This document shows, piece by piece, positions 1 through 7,503 of a stretch of 24,973 nt of DNA. The DNA comes from Candidatus Hadersleviella danica. Lineage in GTDB: Bacteria; Chloroflexota; Anaerolineae; Promineifilales; Promineifilaceae. Every line of letters begins with the position of its first letter. Position 1 is the stretch's first letter. Under the pieces are notes generated by a model, which was not told the origin of the DNA, did no database searches, and saw only the letters and a program-made list of their open reading frames with translations. The position numbers and the translations under genes are program-made. The stretch is taken from contig JADJSZ010000070.1 in the NCBI GenBank assembly GCA_016711405.1, forward strand, positions 1 to 24,973, read 5' to 3'.

Positions 1-19
1 ACTCGATAGTTGTGAATTT
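1..19 (+). repeat. Left terminal inverted repeat of IS701-like element
   Basis: Nineteen bases that match the reverse complement of 1504-1522 without mismatch. The next base differs. Confidence 0.85.
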
Positions 20-79
20 TGTTGGATAGAAAATCTGAAGTAAAAAAGAGGATCCAAAATTGCTTCAGGAGAGAACAAA

Positions 80-1478
80 ATGCAGTTGCCCATTGTTCAA
101 CCAACACCTATCGTTTTGAAATATGGTGACGAATTTCGGTCTTGCTTCAAAGATTGCCGTCAATTCAACCACTTTCGGAATTACCTGACAGGCTTGATGG
201 TGTTAGAAAACAAGAGCATGGCCAACATAGCCCGTTGCCTTTTTGGAAAGTGCGGATAAAACCAACCTCAGTCGCTTCTTTTCAGAATCACCATGGCAAC
301 AAAAGCAGCTTAATGACCGACGGGTACAGCAAATGAAGGAGGCTGTTAAAACATATCGCCGACGACGGGACATGGCCGCCCTAATCATAGACGACACCTT
401 GTGTGAACATGCAGGTGATTTGTTCGAATATGTAGCCCGCCATTACCATCATGCCGAAGACCGTTACCCGTTGAGCCATAATTTAGTGACCAGCCATTAT
501 GTGTGTGGCCAAATTCGCTTTCCCGTTGATTTCTTAATCTATCGCCGCTATGAAGAACAGACGCTGGGAAGAGTTTGTCAAAAACTGCTTCCAGACCGCC
601 AGATTCCAAAGGCCAAGAAGGCGCGCCAACAATTTCATAAAGAAGTCGCTCCTCTGTTACTCCTTGATGAAGAGTTCCGCGCCGCACATGAGCAGTTTAA
701 AACCAAAATCACCTTAGCCAAGATACTACTCCAGCAAGCGATTGAGCATAATTTGTCCTTTGAGGTCGTTCTTTTTGATGGGTGGTATCTGGCGCAAGAA
801 TTTGTGACCGCTATTGAGTTAGCCGAAAAAGATTGGATCAGCATCCTCAAGAAGAATCGCAATTTGGAAGCCAACAGTTTTGTTCTGAAAGATCAGGATG
901 GCAAGGTCATTTCTCTGCCTAGTCCGCACATCAAAGTGGAGGAGTTAGTCCCACTTATTCATTCAACAGCATTTCGACCCGTTCAAGTTAAAGACAAAAC
1001 ATATTGGTGCTTCTCACGGAACGTGGCCATTCCCGCCTTGGGGAAGGTTCGTCTTGTTATTTCTTTTGATAACCCACAACTCGAAGGCAATTTTGTCATT
1101 TTGATCTCTAATCGTTTGGATTGGAGTGCCGAACTCATTGTTCAAACCTATCTTCTGCGTTGGCCGATAGAAACCTTTTATCAGGACAGCAAAGGTCAGT
1201 TAGGGTTGGATGAATATCGCATGCGAACGGCCGAAGCCTTTCAAAAACATTGGTGTCTGGTCTTTGTGGCTTATTCTTTCTTACACTTGCATAGCCTTGA
1301 ACTGTCACACCAAAAGGGCTTGGTGCTTCCCCTCAAATCCATTGGAGAAGTCTGTCGTCAACAGGGTCAGGCACTCGTTCAGTCTCTCATCCTTATGGTT
1401 CATGAACTTCTTAATGCAGGTGAATCTGTCGATGAGGTTTTTCGCTTACTCTTTGCGAAGCAAGGTGTTTCCACATGA
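80..1478 (+). CDS. IS4/IS701-like DDE transposase (one frameshift)
   Basis: Cut-and-paste DDE transposase acting on the ends of its own element. The true start is probably the ATG at 80, preceded by AGGAGAG six bases upstream. That frame gives an N-terminus ending in NYLTGLMVLENKSMANIARC and then runs out. The rest, about 410 residues, continues one frame over from 243. Removing one T from the TTTTT run at 240-244 joins the two parts. Candidate catalytic residues are the first Asp in IDDT, the second Asp in LFDGWY, and Glu of the YREK signature: Tyr 1149, Arg 1158, Glu 1170, Lys 1191 (codon starts), with exact Y-x2-R-x3-E-x6-K spacing. Joined length is about 465 residues, in the range I expect for this group. 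The break is probably a sequencing indel, so the element may be active. Confidence 0.85.
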
Positions 1479-1503
1479 CTCTACCTTCTTTTCGAACTTT
1501 TCG

Positions 1504-1522
1504 AAATTCACAACTATCGAGT
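1504..1522 (-). repeat. Right terminal inverted repeat of IS701-like element
   Basis: Perfect reverse complement of 1-19, 26 bases beyond the transposase stop codon. The outer bases TCGAG followed by TAACGAATAAC also occur inside the tandem-repeat gap near 18474-18490 (opposite strand), so the last few bases of the repeat and the target cannot be separated with certainty. Confidence 0.85.
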
Positions 1523-1547
1523 AACGAATAACGAATAACGAATAACA
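1523..1547. repeat. Heptamer tandem repeat (AACGAAT, about 3 copies)
   Basis: Three copies of AACGAAT in a row directly after the IS right end and just before the moaD-moaE start. This is one member of the short tandem repeat family that fills gaps throughout the window. Confidence 0.8.
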
Positions 1548-1559
1548 TCCCCTTCCCCT

Positions 1560-2276
1560 ATGTTTGAGATTGAAATTCGCCTCTACGCTTCGCTGAAAGA
1601 CAAAGCGGGAAGCGGCCGTATCCACGTCCACCTTCCCGGAGCTAGCCACCGTGGCACTCCTGCGGGCGGCCATTATTATCAGCCACCCCATGCTGGCCGA
1701 TGGGTTGCGGAGTGCCATTGTGTCGGTCAACCGCAACTTCGCGGCCGATGACACCCCATCCAGCCCAGCGACGAATTGGCGATCTTCCCCACTGTCAGCG
1801 GGGGAAGCGGCCTGCCCCATCCCACCTATTTTGCCCTCGCGGCCGATCCCCCCGACCTCAACGCCATTCATGCCCACCTACGCCAGCCCGAGGTAGGAGC
1901 CATCATCACCTTCAGCGGCTATGTACGCGGCCAAACCCAGCGCGACGGCTTGCCCACAGCCACCATCCAACTCAATTACGAGGCGTATGAGGAGATGGCC
2001 CACGAAAAAATGGGCCAAATTGCCCACGAAATTTGGGCGCAATGGCCACTTGTGCGCGGCATCGCCATTGTGCAACGCATCGGCCGTCTTGAAGTTGGCG
2101 AGCCGACCACGTTGGTGGCTTGCGCCGCTGGCCACCGCGACCAAGGCGCTTTCGAGGCGGCGCGTTACGGCATTGACCGGCTGAAAGAGATTGTGCCTGT
2201 CTGGAAGCAAGAAGTTGGTGCAGACCACAGTGTGTGGGTGGAGGGGGATTATCGGCCGACCACGGCCGATAATTAA
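1560..2276 (+). CDS. moaD/moaE: MoaD-MoaE fusion, molybdopterin synthase (two frameshifts)
   Basis: Molybdopterin synthase turns precursor Z (cPMP) into molybdopterin. The small MoaD subunit carries the sulfur on a C-terminal Gly-Gly and the large MoaE subunit is catalytic. Here both lie in one gene of about 239 residues. The MoaD part starts MFEIEIRLYASLKDKAG (1560), changes frame near 1636, continues through a segment ending NRNFAADD, and changes back in the CCCC run near 1756. It ends FPTVSGG, keeping the Gly-Gly. MoaE follows after a short linker: GAIITFSGYVRG, then VGEPTTLVACAAGHRDQGAF, then GIDRLKEIVPVWKQE with the conserved lysines. In the actinobacterial fusion MoaX, cleavage after Gly-Gly frees the MoaD tail; the same is likely needed here. 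Both breaks look like single-base indels. No other moa gene is in view. Confidence 0.88.
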
Positions 2277-2446
2277 AGCAATCGGTGTGTTATTTGTTCT
2301 TGAGACGCATTTTGCGCCAAATCAGAACTTAATCATCCTGTTTGGTGTTTATCCTTTGTAATTCGATGCTCATTTAAGCATCATTCCCGAATCACAAGCA
2401 CATTACGTCCTAACCTACTATTCCCGCACAAGGAGAATTTCATCAC
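2277..2446 (+). other. Gap upstream of fabF with small hairpin and RBS
   Basis: AT-richer gap of 170 bases. It holds a 6-bp perfect hairpin (GATGCT, loop CATTTA, AGCATC) near 2367-2384 without a T-tract, and a strong ribosome binding site AAGGAGA at 2429-2435, 11 bases ahead of the fabF ATG. No acpP gene is present, although acpP often precedes fabF. I see no convincing promoter pair. Confidence 0.45.
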
Positions 2447-3687
2447 ATGGAAAACGGATACAAACGAGTCGTCGTCACTGGTACAGGACTAGTGACCCCC
2501 CCTTGAAGGTAATATGTGGCTGACTCTTGGGCTGGCATTTTGGCTGGCAAATCGGGTTTTGGCCCTATCACCCTCTTCAACACAACAGGCCACACATCGG
2601 GCGGAGCTTGTGAAGTGAAAGAGTTTGATGCCGAGGCGATTCTCGGCCGTCGCGAAGCCCGCCGCCGTGACCGCTTTGAGCATTTAGCGGCCGTGGCCAC
2701 CATCGAAGCCCTCGCCCAATCGGGCCTGAAAATTACCGACGACAACCGGCAACGCATCGGCGTGATTATTGGCACAGGCATTGGCGGCTTGCAGACCACC
2801 GTAGACCAAGAAGCGGCGCGGAACGAAGGCGGTCCTCGCCGAGTCAGCCCCTTTGCCATTCCCATGATTATGGTCAATGGGGCGGCAGGCATGGCCGCCA
2901 TAGACTACGGCATCCAAGGCCCCAGCTTCGCCGTCACCACCGCTTGCGCGGCTGGGTGCGATGGTGTGGGGCAAGCGTTCCGCTACATCAAATACGGCAT
3001 CGCCGATGCCATGCTGACAGGTGGGGTTGAAGCCCCACTCGTGTCGGTGGCCATTGCCAGTTTTGAGCGGGCGGGGCAACCTCTACCCGCACCGAGGGCA
3101 CACCCAGTCCCTTCGATAAAGACCGTGATGGGCTAGTCCCCGGAGAAGGCGCGGGCATTTGGTGCTGGAGAGCTCGACCATGCGCTGGCGCGTGGGGCAA
3201 ACATCTTGGGCGAAATTGTCGGCTATGGTCAACGACGGATGCCCACACATTACCGCTCCGCCGAGGGCGGGGCGGGTGCTTCGCGGGCGATTTTGTGGCA
3301 GCGCTGGCCGAAGCGGGTTTGCGCCCCGAAGATGTGGATTATGTCAATGCCCACGGGACAGGCACGGTACTAAACGATTCAGCCGAAACGGCCGCCATCA
3401 AAACAGCCTTTGGCGAACATGCCTACAATTTGGCTGTCAGCTCCACCAAATCCATGACAGGCCACATTGGCGGTGGCACAGGCGCCATCGAAACGGTGTT
3501 TTGCCTGCTGGCCATGCGCGACCAAATGATTCCGCCGACCATCAATTTCAACGAGGGCGCGGCCGATTGCGACCTCGACTACGTGCCCAACTACGCCCGC
3601 CCCGGCAAAGTCACCGTGGCCACCAACCACGCCTTCGGCTTCGGCGGCCACAATGCGGTGCTGGCCATTCGGCAGTATAGTGGTTAG
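2447..3687 (+). CDS. fabF: 3-oxoacyl-ACP synthase II, FabF (several frameshifts)
   Basis: Condensing enzyme of type II fatty acid elongation: it joins malonyl-ACP to acyl-ACP. The start ATG at 2447 follows AAGGAGA, and the protein begins MENGYKRVVVTGTGLVTP. The frame is lost at a run of seven C (2496-2502) and is back in frame by about 2516. The middle part carries the nucleophile in TTACAAG (Cys codon 2945-2947). Frame is lost again between about 3080 and 3295. The C-terminal part has both catalytic histidines, in NAHGTGT and NHAFGFGGHN, and the conserved Lys of TKSMTGH. Total length of about 413 residues is normal for FabF. All catalytic residues are encoded, so the breaks are best read as sequence errors. 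It is followed by rnc on the same strand, as in many bacteria. Confidence 0.92.
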
Positions 3688-3706
3688 TGTAGCTAGTGGT
3701 TAGTGA
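3680..3706. repeat. Degenerate tandem repeat TAGTGGT/TAGTGAG
   Basis: Gap after the fabF stop made of variants of GTTAGTG and TAGTGGT. It is part of the window-wide short tandem repeat family. Confidence 0.5.
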
Positions 3707-3749
3707 GTTCACCCCTTCCCTTCCTCTCTGACTCTCCCCCTCCCTATTT

Positions 3750-4428
3750 ATGGAAGAAGTCCTTGCCTTTGAGCAACTGCTCCGCGTTGATATTAGCGAC
3801 TATAGTTTGCTGGCCACAGCACTCACGCATCGCTCTTATCTGAATGAGCACCCCGAAATAACCGAGGACAATGAGCGGTTGGAGTTTTTGGGGGATGCGG
3901 TGGTGGATTTGGTGGTGGCCAACTACCTCTTCCGCCGCTTCCCCGATATGGCCGAAGGAGAGATGACCGCTTTACGCGCCGCGCTGGTGCGCGAGGATGG
4001 GTTGGCAGGGGTTTGCACGGCTGTGGCAGTTGGATAAGTTCTTGCGGCTGGGGCTGGGGAGGTGGCCAATGGCGGCCGTGAACGCACCACCACCCTCTGC
4101 GCCACTTTTGAGGCGGTTATAGGGGCGTTGTATGTGGACGTGGGGTTAACGGCCGTGCAACCCCTGCTCGAAGGGTTGGTCGAACCAGCCCTGCAAGCCA
4201 TCCTACGCGATTCATCCACAAAGATGCCCGCAGTGAATTCCAAGCGTGGGCACAAGCCACCTTCAACACAACCCCCGCTACAAAGTGATTGCCACCACTG
4301 GCCCTGAACACGCCCGCCAATTCACCATGCAAGTCATGGTGGGGGGAACAAGGTGGGGAGAGGGGAGGAGCAAAAGCAAACAATTAGCCGCCCAGTCGCC
4401 GCCGCCCATGCCCTCCAAAAAATTGTGA
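3750..4428 (+). CDS. rnc: Ribonuclease III (frameshifted)
   Basis: Double-strand RNA endonuclease for rRNA and mRNA processing. The N-terminal nuclease domain starts MEEVLAFEQLLRVD and contains the family signature NERLEFLGDAV with the catalytic acidic residues. The frame breaks in the GGGG run near 4008-4011. The next frame gives a segment reading LWQLDKFLRLGLGEVANGG, then TFEAVIGALYVD, the second conserved acidic block. The dsRNA-binding domain is spread over further frames: SEFQAWAQATFNTTPRYKV, then SKSKQLAAQSAAAHALQK. The stop is TGA at 4426-4428 if the A-run there is one base too long, otherwise TAA at 4440-4442. Length of about 226 residues is typical. It probably forms an operon with fabF 60 bases upstream. 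Confidence 0.88.
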
Positions 4429-4442
4429 ATGGTGAATTATAA

Positions 4443-4450
4443 ATTGTGAA
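4443..4450 (+). repeat. Left target site duplication of IS1595-family element
   Basis: ATTGTGAA, identical to 5487-5494 on the other side of the element. Confidence 0.85.
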
Positions 4451-4504
4451 GGCTCTTGATGGATTCCAAGGATCAGAGCCAAGTTGCAAAAAGCGAGCAG
4501 GAAA

Positions 4505-4547
4505 TTTAGCATAGACCAAAAACACAAAGGTGATTGTCTATGCTAAA
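4505..4547 (+). promoter_or_regulatory. Hairpin covering RBS and start of the IS1595 transposase
   Basis: A perfect 12-bp stem pairs TTTAGCATAGAC (4505-4516) with GTCTATGCTAAA (4536-4547). The ribosome binding site AAAGG (4526-4530) lies in the 19-base loop, and the transposase ATG (4540-4542) lies inside the 3' arm. A transcript entering from outside would fold and hide the start codon. A transcript starting inside the element, downstream of the 5' arm, would not. Confidence 0.6.
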
Positions 4548-5471
4548 CATTCTAAACTTGATCGATGAAGCCAAATGCTATGAAATGGTGCGAACCTTGA
4601 GATGGCCCAATGGAATCCATTGCCCCCATTGCGATCATGTTTGGGTCAAAAAACGAGGATTTCATAACACATCTCCACATCGCCAAAGATATGAGTGCAA
4701 GGCGTGTGAACGACAATTCGATGATTTGACTGACACCATCTTTGCAGGTCACCATCAACCCCTGCGTGTCTGGATGTTGTGTTTGTATTTGATGGGTCTG
4801 AATCTATCGAACCACCAAATTGCGGCTGAATTAGGTCTTAACAAGGATGATGTGCAAAAGATGACAGCCCAATTGCGGTCTGGTGTGGTGGAGAAAAAAA
4901 AGAGGTTATCCTGAGGGGTGAAGTTGAATTTGATGAAGTGTATCTGGTGGCAGGTCACAAGGGGCATCCTCAAGCTGTGGCGGCCAAAAAACGAAAGGGG
5001 CGACGCAATCGCCTCAAAGGCAGTCGGGGGCGGGGCACTTTGGAAAAGGAAAAACCACCCATTTTGGGTCTCATTCAACGGAATGGTGAAGTCGTTCTTA
5101 AGATGTTAGCCAACGTCCAACAAGCGACGATTAAACCAGTCATTCAAGAGGTTGTGGCTATGGGGAGCAAGGTTTTTACCGACGAATACGCTATTTACAA
5201 TCGGTTGACGGCATGGGGATACAACCATCAGACGGTCAACCATTCGCAAGGCGAATATGCTCGCGATGAGGATGGGGATGGTTTTCATGAAGTCCATACC
5301 AACACGATTGAAGGATTGTGGTCATTGTTAAGGTCTTGGTTGCGACCGCATCGGGGCATTTCCCAAGAGAAGTTGCCGATTTATTTGGGTTTCTTTGAGT
5401 TTGTTCATAATTCTCGCAAACGAGGTCAGGCTCTTTTGCCTTCTTTGATTGAAATTTTGGTAGCTCCTTGA
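4540..5471 (+). CDS. IS1595-family (ISXO2-like) transposase, split at an A-run
   Basis: DDE transposase of about 310 residues. The start is taken as ATG 4540 (AAAGG eight to ten bases upstream); an in-frame TTG lies at 4534. The N-terminus has a zinc ribbon: CPHC and CKAC. A helix-turn-helix-like stretch follows (LSNHQIAAELGLNKDDVQ). The first frame stops at 4914. The second runs from about 4905 and encodes the catalytic core: EFDEVYL (first Asp), VFTDEYAIYN (second Asp), HTNTIEGLWSLLRS (third acidic position). The switch is at the eight-A run 4894-4901, which in frame reads A AAA AAG, a classical -1 slippery heptamer. The break could therefore be programmed frameshifting or one missing A. 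Confidence 0.88.
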
Positions 5472-5486
5472 AACACATCTTGAGCC

Positions 5487-5494
5487 ATTGTGAA
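5487..5494 (+). repeat. Right target site duplication of IS1595-family element
   Basis: ATTGTGAA, identical to 4443-4450. The pre-insertion site was itself part of a GTGAATT tandem repeat that continues to about 5505. Confidence 0.85.
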
Positions 5495-5507
5495 TTGTGA
5501 ATTGTTA
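5487..5507. repeat. Tandem repeat ATTGTGA interrupted by the IS1595 insertion
   Basis: Copies of ATTGTGA or GTGAATT on both sides of the transposon (4424-4450 and 5487-5507) show that the element landed inside a heptamer-type tandem repeat. Confidence 0.65.
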
Positions 5508-5665
5508 ATGGGTGTGTTTCATTTGGGTTGAAACATTGTAGGGGTAGGCCTTGTCCCTCTTCAGGGATAAATATGCCTACCCCCAGTCTCGCATTTACCA
5601 GATGTCAGTGCAACCACAAGGGTTGCCCCTACGATTTTCCTCAACTGAAATGAAACACAGCCATT
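5507..5665. mobile_element. MITE-like element with nested hairpins
   Basis: A 159-bp block with no gene. Its ends are 25-base inverted repeats, 5507-5531 against 5641-5665, matching at 22 of 25 positions and containing TGTGTTTCATTT. Inside lie a 9-bp stem GGGGTAGGC/GCCTACCCC (5541-5549 with 5575-5583) enclosing a TCCCT/AGGGA stem, and a 6-bp stem GCAACC/GGTTGC (5610-5626). The phrase GTTAATGGGTGT-TTTCAT occurs directly repeated at 5504-5522 and 5666-5684, one base differing. It is probably a non-autonomous mobile or interspersed repeat; no coding capacity is seen. Confidence 0.6.
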
Positions 5666-5703
5666 GTTAATGGGTGTATTTCATCATCTATCCCCTAAAT
5701 CAA

Positions 5704-5731
5704 AAACGCCGCCCCTTATGGAGCGGCGTTT
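5704..5731 (-). terminator. Rho-independent terminator of the infC-rpmI-rplT operon
   Basis: Perfect 9-bp stem AAACGCCGC/GCGGCGTTT with a 10-base loop, followed on the minus strand by TTTTTGATTT. The rplT stop codon (minus strand TAA) sits in the loop, so gene end and terminator overlap. Confidence 0.85.
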
Positions 5732-6127
5732 CTCTTTTCAATTGACTGAGTGAGTGTGGCTGACCAAAGCGTTTTAGCTGGCCAGTGCCCCTTGGCCACT
5801 TCGGCCAATTGAGCAAAGGCGTTGTTATCACGCACGGCAATGTCGGCCAAAACCTTGCGGTCAATGGTGACATTAGCCAATTTCAACCCGTGCATCAGTT
5901 TGCTGTAGCTCACGCCATTGTTGCGCGCGGCCGCATTGATACGGGTAATCCACAAACGGCGGAAATCGCGGCGGCGTGCCCGGCGGTCGCGGAACGCATA
6001 CCATGCCGATTTCATCATCGCTTCGTTGGCACGGCGGAACAGCTTACTGCGCGTTCCCATTGCCCTTTGGTCATCTTCAGAATCTTCTTGTGTCGTCTTT
6101 GGGTTACAAACCCACCTTTACACGCAT
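5716..6127 (-). CDS. rplT: 50S ribosomal protein L20 (frameshifted near N-terminus)
   Basis: Binds 23S rRNA early in 50S assembly. The main frame covers the body, starting near 6060 with SKLFRRANEAMMKSAWYAFR, then RRRDFRRLWITRINAAARNN and VSYSKLMHGLKLANV, all typical of L20. The N-terminus lies in another frame and reads VTQRRHKKILKMTKGQ. It leads back to ATG 6127 (MRVKV), preceded by GAGG. Two single-base indels, near 6108 and 6058, explain the split. Total length of about 137 residues is slightly more than usual. It is the last gene of the infC-rpmI-rplT operon. L20 represses this operon in several bacteria; I cannot show such a site here. Confidence 0.93.
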
Positions 6128-6253
6128 AATTTACCTCGCTTTTGGGTTAACACTAGCGCTCAAGCTGGGCGGCCGAGGCTAGGTAGCGACATCTCAATGA
6201 AAGATATTTCCAGACTGTGCAGGGTTCTAACGCCCACAAAGCCCAAAAACATC
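6128..6253 (-). other. rpmI-rplT spacer
   Basis: A 126-base spacer inside the ribosomal protein operon, longer than usual. It holds the rplT ribosome binding site (GAGG) and one CGGCCG. No open frame is seen. It could contain RNA structure for L20 control, but no clear long stem was found by eye. Confidence 0.4.
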
Positions 6254-6509
6254 TTAATGTTTACTGCCAGCAGGCGGATTAGAACAGTACTTCTTCAAGT
6301 ACGGTGCTAACCGCATGATGCGGCGCTTATCGCCCAGCGCAGTCACTTCCAGTTGCTTGCTACAGGTTCAAGACCCGCTTAGACTTGCGCCGCGCAAATG
6401 ACTTTTACTCGCTTCGTCCGCATAATTTTGCCCGTTTTGGTCACACGAAAACGCTTGGCCGCGGCCTTATACGTCTTCAATTTGTATTTCTTGATTTTGT
6501 CTTAGCCAT
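6254..6509 (-). CDS. rpmI: 50S ribosomal protein L35 (frameshifted)
   Basis: Small basic protein of the 50S subunit. Read on the minus strand from ATG 6509 it starts MAKTK, changes frame within the first ten codons, and continues KKYKLKTYKAAAKRFRVTKT and GKIMRTK. Further shifts lead to RRKSKRVLNL, then SKQLEVTALGDKRRIMRLAP and YLKK. This is the characteristic L35 sequence, including the RRIMRLAPY end. The stop is placed at TAA 6254-6256. Three or four single-base errors are needed. It lies between infC and rplT, as in nearly all bacteria, with GTGAGG as ribosome binding site. Confidence 0.85.
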
Positions 6510-6518
6510 TTTGAATCC

Positions 6519-6548
6519 TCACAACAAACCCCGGAGGGGGTTGTTTCT
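6519..6548 (-). promoter_or_regulatory. rpmI: Hairpin between infC and rpmI
   Basis: On the minus strand CAACCCC pairs with GGGGTTTG (one bulge) just before the rpmI ribosome binding site GTGAGG. It may affect rpmI translation, or simply lie at the gene junction. Weak evidence. Confidence 0.3.
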
Positions 6549-6549
6549 C

Positions 6550-7170
6550 AGTCAATTGTCGTGAGCGATACGATGGGACCTCGTCGTCCCCTACCTCGTC
6601 ATCATCGTCGTCGTCGTCATCGTCGTCTTCGAGATAGGCAGAAGGGGAGCGGGGGCACCTGTCGGATTTAACAACAAGGTCCTAGACCAGCCTTCAAGCG
6701 TTGCGGGTTGCTCGACGGCGGCCACCTTTTAATTCTTCGGCGACATTAAGCACAATTTGACGGCCGATTTCGGGTATTGAATTTCGCGGCCTTGGAAACG
6801 CACCAAAACCTTTACTTTCATCCCTTTTTCTAACCAGCCACGTGCTCGTTTGACTTGAATATCGCGGTGGAAGTCAGCGATTTTCGGCCGAAGGCGAATC
6901 GTCTTCGTTTCGATTTTCTTTTGGTTGCTCCGCGCCTCACGCTCTTTCCGCGTTTTGTCATGAGCAAATTTGCCAAAATCATAATGCGGCAGACGGGTGG
7001 GTCTGGGTTTGGCGCGACTTCCACTAAGTCTAGATCAGCATCGCGAAGTATATCAGAGCAACATTGAGAGGACAACTTTGTTGTTGTACTCTCCTTCCAT
7101 GCCAACAAACGCACATCGCGGGCACGTGTTGCCTGTTCACGCGGTAATTGACACTGGACGTTCTTACAAT
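6550..7170 (-). CDS. infC: Translation initiation factor IF-3 with acidic tail (frameshifted)
   Basis: IF-3 checks start codons on the 30S subunit and keeps the subunits apart. The minus strand encodes, over several frames, NYRVN, ATRARDVRL, DADLDLVEVAPNPDPPVCRI, FGRKSLTSTAIF-type shadows of the linker, MKVKVLVRFQGREIQYP, EIGRQIVLNVAEELK, VEQPATLEGWSR and LLLNPTGAPAP. After the IF-3 core comes an extra tail with ten consecutive Asp residues (6600-6631). The likely start is ATT at 7170 (IVRTSSVNYRVN), as AUU is the start of infC in E. coli and related species; this is an inference. The exact end is uncertain: the tail frame stays open as far as the rpmI start. It is the first gene of the operon. 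Confidence 0.88.
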
Positions 7171-7282
7171 GGGGGTTTTCTTTTACTCTTCCTAATTGTT
7201 TGCCTCGCTTGAATTTGGGATTAGGGGGTGAGCCGACAACATACACAAATAATCCCGACGAAAAGTCAGGGAAGCAGTGGTT

Positions 7283-7311
7283 ATGATAACACACCGATTT
7301 TGGAGCGTCAA
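7283..7311 (-). promoter_or_regulatory. infC: Promoter of the infC-rpmI-rplT operon
   Basis: Minus-strand -35 TTGACG (7306-7311) and -10 TATCAT (7283-7288) with a 17-base spacer: 5 of 6 and 5 of 6 matches to the sigma-70 consensus. Transcription would start near 7276, giving a leader of about 105 bases before the ATT start of infC. Confidence 0.7.
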
Positions 7312-7503
7312 ACCGATGGTGCGAGGTAACTATCAGACTTGTTTATCAAAATGATAAAAAAGAATTTAACGCAAAAGCACAAAGGAGCAAAAACGCAAAG
7401 GGTCTCGAGAAAAACCTACGCTCTAGGGTTAGAAAAAAACGGCTAAAGCCGTTACTACAAACTAAATCTGAATAGGTGTAGAGTTGAGGGTGTACTGGGA
7501 GGA
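7312..7503. repeat. Gene-free gap with GCAAAAG-type repeat and hairpin
   Basis: This gap of about 190 bases has no gene. It holds degenerate copies of ACGCAAAAG and GCACAAAGG (7368-7400) and a perfect palindromic hairpin AACGGCTAAAGCCGTT (7438-7453) followed by ACTACAAAC. From memory, this phrase resembles interspersed repeats common in Cyanobacteria and Chloroflexi. The infC promoter marks its left border. Confidence 0.5.

Larger units (their letters stand above)
1..1522 (+). mobile_element. Complete IS4/IS701-like insertion sequence
   Basis: The element is bounded by a perfect 19-bp terminal inverted repeat: ACTCGATAGTTGTGAATTT at 1-19 and its reverse complement at 1504-1522. It carries one transposase gene reading inward from the left end. 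The window starts exactly on the left end, so the left flank and any target duplication cannot be seen. The right end runs straight into a short AACGAAT tandem repeat (1523-1546), so the element lies in a repeat-filled gap upstream of the moaD-moaE fusion. The IS4-type YREK signature in the transposase fixes the superfamily. The closer IS701 assignment is from overall resemblance and is less certain. Confidence 0.85.
4451..5486 (+). mobile_element. Complete IS1595-family element with 8-bp target duplication
   Basis: A 1036-bp element. The ends are imperfect inverted repeats (4451-4474 against 5463-5486), both starting GGCTC when read inward and matching at most positions. It is flanked on both sides by the same octamer ATTGTGAA (4443-4450 and 5487-5494), a perfect 8-bp target duplication as expected for this family. 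It carries one transposase. The insertion site lies within a GTGAATT-type tandem repeat just behind rnc. Confidence 0.9.

Noticed and set aside
2447..3687. fabF and rnc breaks as programmed frameshifts or gene decay
   Set aside because: Several breaks per gene, no consistent slippery motif, and intact catalytic residues in indispensable genes make sequence error far likelier.
6595..6632. GTC/ATC trinucleotide repeat as a microsatellite or CRISPR remnant
   Set aside because: On the minus strand it is an Asp run continuing from the IF-3 core, so it is coding.
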